The notes below the pieces were generated by a model that saw nothing but the letters and a program-made list of their open reading frames with translations, did no database searches and was not told where the DNA came from. The translations under genes and the position numbers were made by a program. From Polytrichum commune (taxonomy: Eukaryota; Streptophyta; Polytrichopsida; Polytrichales; Polytrichaceae), in contig OX485804.1 of NCBI GenBank assembly GCA_950295325.1, positions 69,728,033-69,792,032 of the forward strand: 64,000 bases of DNA, written 5' to 3'. Of this stretch, positions 26,522-38,400 are shown piece after piece. How positions within the stretch are numbered: position 1 is the first letter of the stretch; each line of letters starts with the position of its first letter.

Positions 26522-29349
26522 CTTTAATTTCATCATTTGAGTCGTTAACCAGGGTGGCAACTTATCCATTTTAGAACAGTTGATCATGTTTCCCTTCTAA
26601 AATGCTTCCGATGAATTGGTGACTGGTGATTTCACAAAGAGGAGCAACTTGCTTGGAAAGCGGTCACTGAACCTCCGAACCTTCCACAAGGAATCTCGGA
26701 GCATATTAAGTTGCTCCTGTCAAGAGATTTCTAGCTCAAGGACTCATTCAACGCTTGGGGGCATATTTAAAAGCTTTGCACACTAATATACTCCTGGTAG
26801 CCTCGTCCGAAATGTGTTAGGTATCGAACTTAGAAAAGGGTTGAGGTAGTATTCTCCTAGGCAAGTTATGTTTTGATGCTGGGGCCATGAGATGGACTAC
26901 TTCATGTCACTTGGATATTTAAAGCTTTAGTAGACCTTTGACAACATGCATAACATTACTCAGGGACGTGGCCCCTCAGAAAATAATAGTGATGCTGGGA
27001 GCTCAGTCTTATTCTGAGTCTCCTGGTGCAGCTTTTCAGGCATCACAGAACGAGAGCTGAATGCTGAATAATGTTATGTGGTTAACACATGTTCACAGTG
27101 TGTCGGATTCTATGTTGTAGGTTGAGATGACTTATAGTGAGATCTTAACATCTGTCAGTTACTATTAGTATTGGATATTATAGAGTGCTGAAACATCATT
27201 TCCACATGAGAATTGGTAGGGTCCCAACCAATGCAATAAGCAAAAAAGGGATTACTGCATATGAGCATATACCTCGGGCATATCTCTCATCCATCCAACA
27301 TAAAAACTTGACCGTGGACTTACAGATTTATGGTTGATTCATTTCAAATGAATGCGACTAGCTAAATTAGTTTGGGGTTTGTGAAGCTAATTTTGATGTC
27401 AAATTAACTTAAAGAATGTAAGCTGAGTCTGGACTAGTTCAAGGTTTTTCTATATGCTCACATGCGATTTATCCCTCTCACCATGCGAGAACAACTCATG
27501 GCAAATTTGATCCAGAAACTACTTACTTTATGTCGAACTAGATATGCAACTGATTTTGATGACTCTCGTTGTGTGTAGGTCCAAAGGTTTTTTGAGAATT
27601 TGGAGCAAGAAATTTTCTCTCACCTGGCCAAAGACTGAAAGACTTCCAATCACCAATCCATCTACCAGTCGAAGCAACTAACTTACGTAAGAATCCACAT
27701 GATACCCATGACTTTATTTTACAATGTACGACCTATGGGAATTACACCTATAATATAATCGACATTTTACACACTTAAGCGTCTTTTTTGATTGTGTATT
27801 TCACTAAATTTCATTGGGTCTTGTTAGTAATTTTCAACATTTCAGCATATAGTGTTTGGACATCATATAAATAACATATGATTTCTCGAAATTGTTGATA
27901 ATAGGTGTGTTCAGAATCAACACTAGATTCTCATGTTCAGCTTATATGCAATTCAAACAAGAACTTATGAGGACCGTCATTTTTGAGAAAAGGATCATAA
28001 TTGGGTGTAGTTACCATATGTCGAATATACGCGCATTAGAATGTGTTTGAAATGACATACTACACAGGCTCATAATTTTGCATCCTCGGAGCTCTCCGTT
28101 AGTCTTGGACAGAGTCGATTTTACCAATATTCAAATTTCTGGAGGTAATTGTTCATCTGCACAGGCCTTCTAGTGAACAAAAAGACAGAAAAATTCATCA
28201 CTAATACTTGCTTCTATGATCTTTGCAGGTAGAAGAACTAGCAGCCTCCATGGAAAAGTAGATGCATTTTTCCTAAATTAAAACTGCTCGTTTCGCTTCT
28301 GAGGACCTTGATAAGTAAGCTGTATATTGATGCCGTTGTGACTTGATGTTGGTTGTGGGTCACTCTGAGCTTGTTAAATGTTCTGATGGATATTAGTCAC
28401 TTTGATTTATCATATTGGCAATGAATCAGATTGCATTTGACCAACATTGCATTAGCATTCAAAGGGTTTTGTGTTGATGTGGGGGTTAATTAGTACTTGT
28501 GTCTTGGAGTTTGGGGCTGACATCCGGGCATTCTGGTGTTGCTCATGCAACCGGGTTGGATGCATGACGTAAATTAACCTTTGAAATTTGACAACACTTC
28601 CTTCATTGTTTTCTGCAATAGCAATCGTCACTAGATCATGACAACGAGAACTGAAGTCATTGTCGCGACGAAACACGACTACCAATTGAATACAAAGAAC
28701 TACACATGTTTTCCAGTAACCTAATTGATACTTGCTCTAGTATGAGATTCTTGAGAATTTAGTAGGTGTAGCAAGTTATGTGAAAGCCTGCACTTTCTTG
28801 TGCAAATAGCCCAACACAACAGGCCTTTGCTTTTCCATCTCCAAGATTGTATGTCATGGTTAAAGGATTGTAGTGTTTAGGCTTTAGAGATTCTACCAAC
28901 TTACAATATTTGATGATTTGTTATAAGTATGTGAGACATTATAGTCATGTTTCAAATACAGATCGGTAAGTTTTTATAATGCAATGAATATACTATACTC
29001 AATGGACAAAAAGTTTGAGATATGAAACCTTCATGAACAAAAAGATTAATTTAGGGCTATCAATTCCATAAGAGGAAGGGTTGTTGGCAACTCAATCTGT
29101 AGATGCTTTGCAATAACAAGACTCATCCATGCCACCTCATGTGAAAATGAAATAGTTGTGCATTGCATTCGGACATGTAAAACTTGCAGACTATGTAGGC
29201 GTAAGGTTACGACCTCAAATGTTGTACACATTCTATTTTAAAAGAAATTCTTACAAATTATGAGACCACCAAAATCAAGACCTCAGTCTAACATAATATA
29301 TGATGCAATTGAAAAAGATAATTTAGTTGTATCATACTAAAATATAATA
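26522..29349. other. Long intergenic region without a recognisable gene
   Basis: AT-rich sequence with no open frame that looks coding. A CTTTGCAG/GTAGAAG acceptor-like site near 28230 and a short poly-T tract occur, but no exon chain could be built. No terminal inverted repeats or tandem repeats were found by eye. Confidence 0.35.
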
Positions 29350-29750
29350 AAAATAAAACACTAATTTTAGTTCCAATTTAGAATGATAAAAATCTTTTCA
29401 TTGGTAAGTCACAAAAATTATAACCTCAGTGGTAATGAGGGTTTTGTAATGTTTTGACTTCCAAGTTAATAACATGCTTTATTGACAGTTTCACTTCGAA
29501 AAGGAAATCCCAATCAATTGCTTATTTACTCAATGAAAGTGAACATATATATTGGATTTTGGACCTTGAAAATTAAGTGCACTCAATATGGGTTATATGA
29601 ACAAGCAGCCTCCAAGAATGTAAGGGTCATGCCATGGTTGGGGGGCCAAGGCTCTAACTTTTTCGATGCTGCCCTTGCCAGTCTCTTTGATGCATGCAAC
29701 GCTCATTGGGGGTATTTAATTAGAGAGACCCAAAAATCTCCCCCGACACA
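29350..29750 (+). repeat. Single arm of the Mutator-like foldback family
   Basis: This stretch matches, in order, the right arms of the foldback elements at 58420-58757 and 59460-59782. Shared words are AATTTTAGTT, AAAATTATAACCTC, GACTTCCAAGTTAAT, CATGCTTTATTG, CAATTGCTTATTTACTCAAT, GTGAACATATATATTGGATT and GTGCACTCAATATGGG. It ends near TTGGGGGTATTTAATTAG, the counterpart of the family end (GTATTTAACGTCC). I see no inverted partner arm nearby, so this is a solo or eroded copy. Confidence 0.75.
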
Positions 29751-29969
29751 AAGTGAAACATGAATTCCTGTAGCTCGTAAATTCCAATTTTTTTAGCACT
29801 GTGTGCGTATAGCTGGCCGATTTGCAACAAATTCATACTCTAACCATTGCATAGTGCAAAAAAAAAACCGTGCCTGTTGTGACACAACCCCAACCACAGA
29901 ATCTTCACCAAGGTATGGGTCTCTCTAACATATGTGGGAATAACCAAAATATGTCAATTATAGCTTAAT

Positions 29970-30876
29970 ACACCGTTTATGGTATTTAGTGTCACATGCA
30001 TAATAGGTCGCTTACCCTATTTTGAGGCGTATGTTAGGTTACATTGATGATTTACAACTTCACCATAATTGCCACCTCATGACCCTTGGCATTCAAGTGC
30101 GCTTACTAATATCTTAGCACGAGCATGTTCAATAGTGCTATGAGGTGCATGCTTATGTTACACGTCAATGGTCTATAAGTTGACTAAAGTGTACACAAAT
30201 GACACTTGCCATTAGTATGCTCAAGAACATCTTCCTCTTGCATACTAAAATGTAAACACATGACACTAGCTCATTAGCATGCTCCAGTATATCTTCCCTT
30301 GCATACCAAAATGCAAGATTATTATCTAATGTATCCCAATGTGCTACTCTAAATGTCATAATGTAGATATTTTTTTCACTTGAAGTTACTTATTTTGGCG
30401 AGTGAAGTCATAGTGGTAGCTACACTAAATAGGATACGTAGTGTTTGATACACTAAAATATGAACGCATACACTAAATATCAATAACATTATGAAAGTAA
30501 GTAACATTAAATGTAAACTCAAACACCAAATATCAACTATGGTAATATGTGGAAGTTACATGTTTGAATTTAGTGTTAGTAAGGATATGAAAAAAATATT
30601 TAACAATGATAAAAGGAGAATTCTAGCATATCTTATAGCATATCTTCCAACATTAATTGTTAAAGAATTGAAAATCAATGTTGAGTAGGGTAGGGTGCTA
30701 CCAACATTAAATATAATCAAACAAACCAACATTAAATATAATCAAACATTAAATATCCTATTTAGTATAGTGGGCACAACACTTTGAGACCTCTAGGCAT
30801 CTAGTTTAGGCCCTTAGCAAATAGCGTACGTGACACTAAATATCACTAAAATCCTATCGTTTAGGCCCAATTTGGG
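29970..30876 (+). repeat. Dispersed repeat, partner of 60170-60730
   Basis: Long parallel match to 60170-60730. Shared words in the same order are TTTATGGTA, CCCTATTTTGAGGCGTATG, GCCACCTCATGAC, GTTGACTAAAGT, ACACAAATGACACTTG, AAAATGTAAACACATGACA and, near the end, CACTTTGAGACCTCTAGGCA. This copy carries an extra ~250 bp of ATTAAATAT-rich sequence. Both copies lie just downstream of a Mutator-like foldback arm, so the two loci may descend from one larger duplicated unit. The inverted hAT copy is inserted at the end of this repeat. Confidence 0.75.
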
Positions 30877-31145
30877 ATTGCAAGCATTGTTCAAGATTGA
30901 AGCCCTCACATGAGTTTCATTTCGAAGGGTTCTCAAATTTTACCCTTTCAATTGATGGGCTGGTTCAAATCCAAGACATCAATCCAAGAATATAGAAATG
31001 AAATAAATAACTCATATTAAACTTGGGCATGATTTATATGATACATGTTTCCAATACAATGTGAAGAATTAGGAATCAACCATCTAACTCCACTACTTGT
31101 AGTGACAATGCCCTACCCTTGTTGGTTCTTGTGGCAGGAAGATTA

Positions 31146-31474
31146 CCGTAACACCATAGCAGGTTCGTTCTTAAATAATTCCAAAAAAAAAAAACGAAAA
31201 AAATCAGAAATTCCAGGCCATGAAGAACGAAATTATGGAAAATTATATTATGAAAAGAACGAAAATCCAGAAAGTTGGGTGAAGCAAACTCTGTTGAAAA
31301 AATCAATTTAAGTTGTCATCCTGGTACATCTACTCTGTTCCAAGACGAATTATTTTTTTTCCTCAAAATAGAAGAACGAATTTCAAAAAAATCTATTTTT
31401 AGCAAACGAACCTTATTTTTTCAAAATAAATAAATATTCGTTCGCCAGGTGATGAACCTGCTATGGTGTTACGG
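31146..31474. mobile_element. TA-flanked MITE nested in the inverted hAT copy
   Basis: Perfect 21-bp inverted termini beginning CCGTAACACCATAGCAGGTT, flanked by TA on both sides (31144-31145, 31475-31476). The 329-bp interior is non-coding, with A-rich and T-rich halves (poly-A near 31183, poly-T near 31350). The TA duplication suggests a Tc1/mariner-type or similar mobilising transposase; the terminal sequence does not let me choose a superfamily with confidence. Confidence 0.8.
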
Positions 31475-31536
31475 TATATTGAGGACTTCAAGTGACGTCT
31501 TCATTTTCAATTTGGGGTTGCGTTTTGAAGGGTTGT

Positions 31537-32909
31537 CACTACTAGCAGGGGCGTCGTTCCTCACGGCCAAGAATAGTATAAAGTGACCCCTGGGGACATG
31601 AATTTCACTCAACGCAGAGGTTCAGCGGGGGAGTGGATGTTCGCGATCTTCTCAGTGCTTCGGGTCACAAGAGACAAACGTGGGTCCCGTCGAGAAGAGT
31701 CTGATCGACTGGCCAAGACCTCCTCACCCACCTGCGATGTGCGTTCAGGCTTCAGCGAGCAAGCCAAACCAACAGTCTTGAAAATTAGGTCGGGATTTTT
31801 TGGATACACTTGGCCGAACTTCTGTATTAGCAATAAAAATCAATATCAAAACAAGCTGTAGGGGTATGCCGAGCAAACCACCGACTATAGCCTACAGTGC
31901 GTGCCCAAGCACGTACTCAGCAAAACACTCTTATTCACACCTAATTACTCTACACATGTATTGCAGCTGCCGAGCCAGACTGCGACCATAGCCTACAGTG
32001 TGTATCTACAAACACTTATTTAGCGTGACTCTGTAATTCACACCTAATTATGCTATGAGCTATGCATATCCAACTTCTCAGTGGCGGATGGTAATTCCAA
32101 CTGAATCTGTAGAAGCAAATCTGTACCGGGAACCGAAGGGTCGTTAAGTCGCAGTGGTCCTCGCACGGCGGAGCTGCATGCTCCTCTACAACCTGTAATT
32201 CTATGCTCAAACCACCCGTCGGAGCTTCCATTTGGCAGATACGATAGCTACCTATGCATTGCATGCTACATACGAGGAAAAGAAACGGTTGTGCTGAATT
32301 AATGTTGTTGCATTTAGATCACTGAGCTCTGCGACGACGTATGATAACCGACCCCCTCCATGAAATGCGGGGACTGGCTCTGGCAAAGCACGAACAAAAG
32401 TCAGTGAAGAGTCATGTGGTCAATTACGAGGGGGGGTGGACGACGATGTACAGAAAATACTAGCAATAGCCACGGAAATTAGGCTCACTTGATAGGGATA
32501 TGCGATGGTCTGTTGTAGCACTCACCTGCTAGTTGACCTTGCTAACTTCGACAAAATTCAGATACCTCGTTTGCCACAGAATCGTCGCATCCTCTGCGAA
32601 TTCGCCCTTCAAAGCATCACACAGTGTCACAATCCCTTCCCGCTGATGATCTGGGTATAGCACGCCGTGTGTGCGCCCACTCTGGGTATACATGCTCTAT
32701 CGTCACCTGCTGCAACCCTAAACTTGCTGATGCTCCAGATATTCCGCTAATTTCCCCTTCTCTCTGATTGGACAGCTCACCGTGCAAACCGTCGAAAGTG
32801 GCTCACACATTCCGCAGACCCTCTCTCTGGGCATATTTCAGGAATGGGCAGTGAATGGCGACAACCCCCTCCAAAGACGGAGTGAGGAACGACAGGTTAG
32901 CTAGTAGTG
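31537..32909. mobile_element. Non-autonomous CACTA (En/Spm-type) element nested in the inverted hAT copy
   Basis: Both ends start CACTACTAGC, followed after a 6-bp mismatch block by GTCGTTCCTCAC, in inverted orientation. The 3-bp target duplication is TGT (31534-31536 and 32910-32912). Removing the element plus one TGT rebuilds exactly the sequence at the corresponding site of the other hAT copy (about 33170-33190), so the insertion point is confirmed within the window. The 1373-bp interior has no transposase frame. A subterminal block with CATAGCCTACAGTG and TTCACACCTAATTA occurs twice (near 31887-31955 and 31990-32053), like the short subterminal repeats of CACTA elements. Confidence 0.92.
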
Positions 32910-33117
32910 TGTTTTGAGAGAGGTATATTTTGAAGGGCACTGAAGACTTCAATCTTGAACACTGATTGCAATGACCAGGTCGAGCCACAGTACAAGTCAA
33001 ATTCTTCTCCAGTAGTAATAAATTCATTTGGCTGTAAGATTCCTCCTAGTTTGCACACTTTTGTCGTTCACTTATGCATCTGCCGATCATTCTGCGTAAC
33101 TTCGCCATTGCCGCCAT

Positions 33118-34719
33118 CAGTGTTCAAGATTGAAGTCTTCAATGCCCTTCAAACGCGATTTGGCCCTTCAAAATATACCTCTCTCAAAACAACCCTTCAA
33201 AATGCAACCCCAAACTCAAAATGAAAACTTCACTTGACGTCTTCAAATTTTTTACACCCGTCAACACTGTAGCGCTACAGTGACGAGGAGGTCGTTACAG
33301 CAACGAGGAGGTCGCTACAGTGACAACCTCAACACCTAGCAAATGATTCATTCAACATCGATCTGACTTGGAATTCAACTTTTTAGGTCTTGCAAAAGAT
33401 TGGAATCCAACCCTTTCTTTGATAAGCATTGAGTCAGTGTTGTAGTGTGATGTGATTCAATCAATGTGAAATCAGTGCTGATTTGAAATCCCGTGCAACT
33501 TTACAGATCCATTCGGTGAGATGGTTATCCTGTGGCTTGGTCATGGAGAGATTGGTATTTTGTATGCCTGCAATTTTAGAAATTTGGGAGGTTGAAGAAC
33601 CCACATGGTACAAGGATCTAACTTCTCTTCAGTTCCAATTTTTCATTCACATGCTAGCTGATATATTATCAGAGTTGAATAAGGTCAATCGCAAGTTTCA
33701 GTTTGATCTTGTAGATATCACTAGCATAGCTTCTACGATTGATGTAACAATCAGCTTGTTTCGTAGACACTATCTGGGTGTAAGTTTTGGCCTGACAACC
33801 AAACACCTAGGAAAGTTTCTCCGCGAGGTGGTACCCAATGGGCAAATATTGTATGTTGATAGTTTTGGGTGTGAAAAAATGCATATCTTGCATTATGATT
33901 CCATGCCCGAGTGTGACGTAGGAGGCTCATTGGAGGCATGCATCATGTTGGGGAGGCAGTATGTGCAGAAAATCATCGATTCACTCAATGATCGATTTCC
34001 TGACTTGTCCATTTTCAATGCGGCCCGGCTTTTTAGCCCGAAGCACTATCCCGTAGATGAATTGGACAGAGGGACATTAACGGAACAATGGTTGAACCGG
34101 TTGGTGACACATTTCCGTTGGAGCGATGACCTTGTTAATCAATGCAATGCGGAATTGCTAGAATTCGTGGAGATGTTATGTTCCGTTTGTGAACGCCGAA
34201 GTATGCAAGAAGCTTGGGTTTTTTGTGGCAATGACCGGGAGTTCATGATTAATTGGCCAACTATGATGTCGCTATGGCAAGCCATACTTGTGATCCCAAC
34301 TAGCACTGTTGTTTGTGAGCGTGGTTTTTCAAAGCAAAATTGGGTTAAGAGTGAAAGGAGAACTAGACTCAACCTTGACACACTAGATGCTTTAATGAGG
34401 GTTAGTCTAAATGGGTTAGGAGTTGAATTCATGGATTGGGATAGTATTTTTGAATCTTGGAAAATTGGCACAAGAACCAACAAGCGTAGGGCATTATCAC
34501 TAGAAGAGGTGGAGTTAGATGGTTGATTCTTAATTCTTCACATTGTATTGGAAGCATGCACCATATAAATCATGCATAAGTTTAATATGAGTTTTTTATA
34601 TTTTATTTCTATATTACTGAATTGACGTCTTGAATTTGAACTAGCCCTTCAACCGAAGGGCTCAAATTTTAGAGCCCTTCAAAATGAAACTCATATGAGG
34701 GCTTCAATCTTGAACACTG
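33118..34719 (+). mobile_element. hAT-family DNA transposon with perfect ends, 5' deleted
   Basis: A 1602-bp element with perfect 18-bp inverted termini CAGTGTTCAAGATTGAAG and a perfect 8-bp target duplication GCCGCCAT (33110-33117 and 34720-34727). It encodes only the C-terminal part of a transposase. The intact ends and identical target duplication show a recent insertion. The 365 bp before the coding frame are non-coding and include several CTACAGTGACGAGGAGGTCG-like short repeats (33270-33320). Confidence 0.95.
33483..34526 (+). pseudogene. hAT transposase, C-terminal half (truncated)
   Basis: An uninterrupted 348-codon frame inside the hAT element. It opens at a TTG, and the first ATG is 20 codons in (MERLVFCMP), so the N-terminus with the BED-type zinc finger and the first catalytic residues is missing. 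HSVRWLS near the start is the conserved 'RWLS' segment seen in ZNF862/KIAA1586-like hAT proteins. Near the end, LWQAILVIPTSTVVCERGFSKQN is the hATC dimerisation region, followed by RTRLNLDTLDALMRVSLNG, the usual tail. A complete transposase of this type has about 600-800 residues. There is no internal stop, so decay is recent or the deletion derivative moved in this form. It could still make a fragment capable of dimerising, but there is no evidence of expression. Confidence 0.9.
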
Positions 34720-34727
34720 GCCGCCAT

Positions 34728-35479
34728 TACCGTCATTGCCATTTAAACCTGAATAAAAAAACAAAAAAAAACAAAACCAAATACGTGTGCCGATGATCAG
34801 TCATGATGTCGCACTGTCGCAGTGATCGGTACCGACAACGCACCCAAATGTGCTCTGATAGAGTAAGTTAGGGTACAGGAATTTGTGTGCTAAATGCGAT
34901 TTGAGAGTTGAGATTCGAATTTGTGCACTTGAATATGAAGGTAACCGTGCATAAGAATCTTTGTTCAGAAGCATTCTGAGGTTTATTCCTGAGTCAAGTT
35001 CTTAGATCGACGGGACCATGTGTCGGCATTGTATTTCTGTTTCGTAATTGCTTGTCCTACCGCATGCATGCGCGTCTGCTGGAACTTCAAGTCATCACAT
35101 CCCTTCGCAACGATGTGGCCCTTGCACTAAGAGATTAAGCTTCTGACAAATCTGGCAGCGCTAAACGAGTTTTGTTAGAGTTTGGAACACGAGGTATCTT
35201 GAAATTTGGGTTGGTCCAAGAGGTTTGTGGATCCCGTACATAGTACATCGTGTAGTGGTGAAACAATCTCCTTCAATCTCACCAGACAACCCCGGGGGGG
35301 GGGGGGGGTTGTTGCAGATCGATCTCCAACAGAAAACTAAGCCTCTATTACCATAACTTTCTCAGCTCATTGCTTGTTGTCACCATCGCAGGTACATATT
35401 TGCAGCTGATTATAATTTCACAAATATCTTCGCTGTACTGGAGCTTTGAGCAAAATTACCTCGCAAACGAATTTGCAGT
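34728..35479. other. Upstream region of the double-kinase gene
   Basis: No coding frame. A run of 16-17 consecutive G bases follows CCCC at about 35291-35309. A TCGCAG/GTACAT-like junction near 35390 and the CT-rich sequence before the ATG are compatible with a 5' untranslated leader, but no TATA box is clear. Confidence 0.4.
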
Positions 35480-38400
35480 ATGGCAACGTCGTCTCCCACG
35501 GCTATGGATTCCCGTAAGATGATCCTAAACTAATGCCATCATGACTAGTTTTTTTGTGTGTAGGAGAAGTCGAAGTTGATCATGCTTCAAATGTGAGCTA
35601 ATTTTTGTAAATGTAATGGATCCGGATATGGTGTGTCGGATGTCAAAACTTCTTCAACCCAAAGCAAGACACCATGTTGTCTAGATCTTATTGCAGTATT
35701 TCTCCATATACTGAACAGGCAGGCAGTCCAGAACAGTTCGAAGATGTAAAGTTAATGTGAGTTAATTTTTGTAAATGTAATGGATCCGGATATGGTGTGT
35801 CGGATGTCAAAACTTCTTCAACCCAAAGCAAGACACCATGTTGTCTAGATCTTATTGCAGTATTTCTCCATATACTGAATAGACAGGCAGTCCAGAACAG
35901 TTCGAAGATGTAAAGTTCGGTAGACGTCTGATTGATATTGCAAACTTCTAACTTGTTGAAATTCTGGTGATCACAACGAAGTTTTCGGTCGACATTAGTA
36001 GGTCATTAAAAACATGTGTCGTTTTTTGGTTCTTAACCTTTGGTTGTTTATAATAAATCAATTGTGACTGCAAATTTGTAAACTTTTTGCAGGATGTGGT
36101 TCTGACGTTGGAGAAGCCCAGCATCCGATTGAGACCGCTGAGAAACTTGAAGAGTCTAAACCCCTGGCGAGTTTTCAGAAATTGGTTTCCAAAGTTGAGG
36201 GTGTCCAGGAATTGGTCGAGGGCTCTGTAATGTGGAACAAAGAGCAGTGCAGACGCATTGCCGATCGTTACCGTGGAATTGTCAAAATGTTGAAGAGCAT
36301 GACTACGGCTGGAAATTCTGGATCCGTCCTTGGCAGCACTCAAGAATTTGTTGCAGATGTCGTACTCCATGAGATACAGAAGGTTCAGACAGTTATTTTA
36401 AGCTGCGAGGGCGAATACCAAGGACTTACCAATGTAGTTTCCCTGATAAACAACCCGGAAGCATTTAAAGGCCTTCATGAGGACTTAGATGCTGCCATGG
36501 AAAAGCTTGGTTTGCAAGGAATGGTGGACTATACAGGTCCTGAGTCCTGTACGTTGAATACAGATGCTGAAAAGGACAAGAATGAAAACTTTCGAAAGCT
36601 TTCCCAAATGCAGAATGGGGAGAAATTAGCACGGGTGGTCACGGAGAAAGCAGCAACAGATGTGGATCTCCAGAAATTTGTGAAAGGCGACAATCCAGAA
36701 AAGCTGCCAAGTTATCTCAGAATATCTGAAACTGAGATGATTATTGGTGACCTCGTATCTCCATATAAGAGAAATAGCGAACGAGATCCGAAGGATGAGG
36801 TTGGTTGGGCACAGGTAAGGAAAGGAAAATGGCTCAATCTCGACTTCGCCGTCAAGGTGTTCAAATGTGATGCAGATGATAGAGCTGATTGGAACCAAAA
36901 GCAGTTGTTGATGGAGGCTGGCTCATTGGTAGAACTGCGACACCCTCATGTTGTCCGGCTTGTTGGTTTTGGCCAATTTGAGAAAAAATCGGTTTTTGTG
37001 ATGGAGTTAATGGACACGGATCTTCGAAGGTTCATGGACAACAAAACCAAACGCCTGACAGATAGTGAGAAACTTGACATCATAATCCAAATTGCAAAGG
37101 GCATGTATTACATTCACACAAAGGGATACGCACACGGAGATCTCAAGTGTTCCAATATCATGGTCAAGGAAAACGGTCAAATTCCCGAAGTGAAGATCGG
37201 AGACCTCCGAGGCTCGCAGAAACTCGGAGAATGGAACCCGGAGGCGTTCAAGCAAGCGAGTAAGACAAGACGACCTCGATGGACTGCACCTGAGGCACTC
37301 GATTATTCTTGTCAGAGTATTAACTTGACTTGGGAGTCATTGAAGCAGATTGACACCTACAGTTTTGCAATGACTTGTTTTGAGATTGTGACTGGTGGAT
37401 ATCCATATGATGGGATCACAGATGAACGCAACCTGGTGAACATAATCAAGGAAGGGAGGAGACCAGAATTGCCTAACAAGTTGGATGAGCATCTCAAGGG
37501 ACTCATCGCATCATGTTGGGATCAAGATCCAGAGAAGCGGCCAAATTTTAAGAGCATTTGTCAGAGTCTTGTAGCTTCAAAGGAACGCTCTTCCCAGGCG
37601 GCTCATGTGCTACGTGGATTGGTGCAATTCCTGCTGTCTCATGTCCCGAACTTTATTTATAAGCAAGGCCAAGGAGACGATGAACAATCTGTATGTAATA
37701 TCAACGGTGCAATGCATGCGACATCGGCGGATTTGAGATTTCCTGAGAATTTGCGTATTCAACCAGAGCAGCTGATGAGAGGGGATCGTATCGGCTCAGG
37801 CAGGTTTGCGAGAGTTCACAAGACCACCTGGTTAGGGTGCACATTTGCTGAGAAGGTATTGAAGAGAAGATGGATCACTACAGCAGTGCAGGAGGAAATA
37901 ACTACCTTAATTAGGGTAAGCCGTCATCCTTGCATAGCACAATTGATAGGGTTATCGGTATCCGATGGGCAATGTTCGATCTTATTGGAGTATATGAATG
38001 GTAATCTGCGCGAGCTGATGAATACTCGACTGAGAAAAAGGCCTTTTGAGCTTCGTGAAGAAGTGCTCATCATCTCCCAAATTGCATTGGGTATGGCATA
38101 TTTGCATTCCCAGGGATTGGTGCATAGGGACTTGAAACCTCCAAATCTGCTTGCCCAGGAGCATTGTAATGGAACCATAGAGGTGAAAATTGTGGACTTC
38201 GGTGTATCGCACCTAGGTGTAGAGTCTCCAGAATCTAATGATACACAGGCAATACACACACCGGTTTATTACGATGGCATGGGTACTAGCTTCTATCGAG
38301 CACCCGAAACGTTGCCACCTCATAACGATCCCCCCGAAGATTTGTCCAAGCTGGGACTACCTGATAAGCCGTCCGAGATGAACCTGCAGGCACTGAAGGC

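Larger units (their letters stand above)
30885..32964 (-). mobile_element. hAT deletion derivative, inverted, interrupted by two other elements
   Basis: Ends are CATTGTTCAAGATTGAAG on the left and its inverse ending CAATCTTGAACACTG on the right. The flanks ATTGCAAG (30877-30884) and ATTGCAAT (32965-32972) form an 8-bp target duplication with one mismatch, as expected for hAT. The first ~255 bp are the reverse complement of the 3' end of the hAT copy at 33118-34719, including the codons for the transposase tail (TRTNKGRALSLQVVELDG). The remaining native sequence matches its 5' end. Without the two nested elements this copy would be only about 375 bp, so it is a MITE-like derivative. Confidence 0.9.

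Noticed and set aside
33751-34483. Minus-strand frames of 62 and 114 codons inside the hAT transposase
   Set aside because: Antisense shadows of the hAT coding frame; no motif or independent start context.
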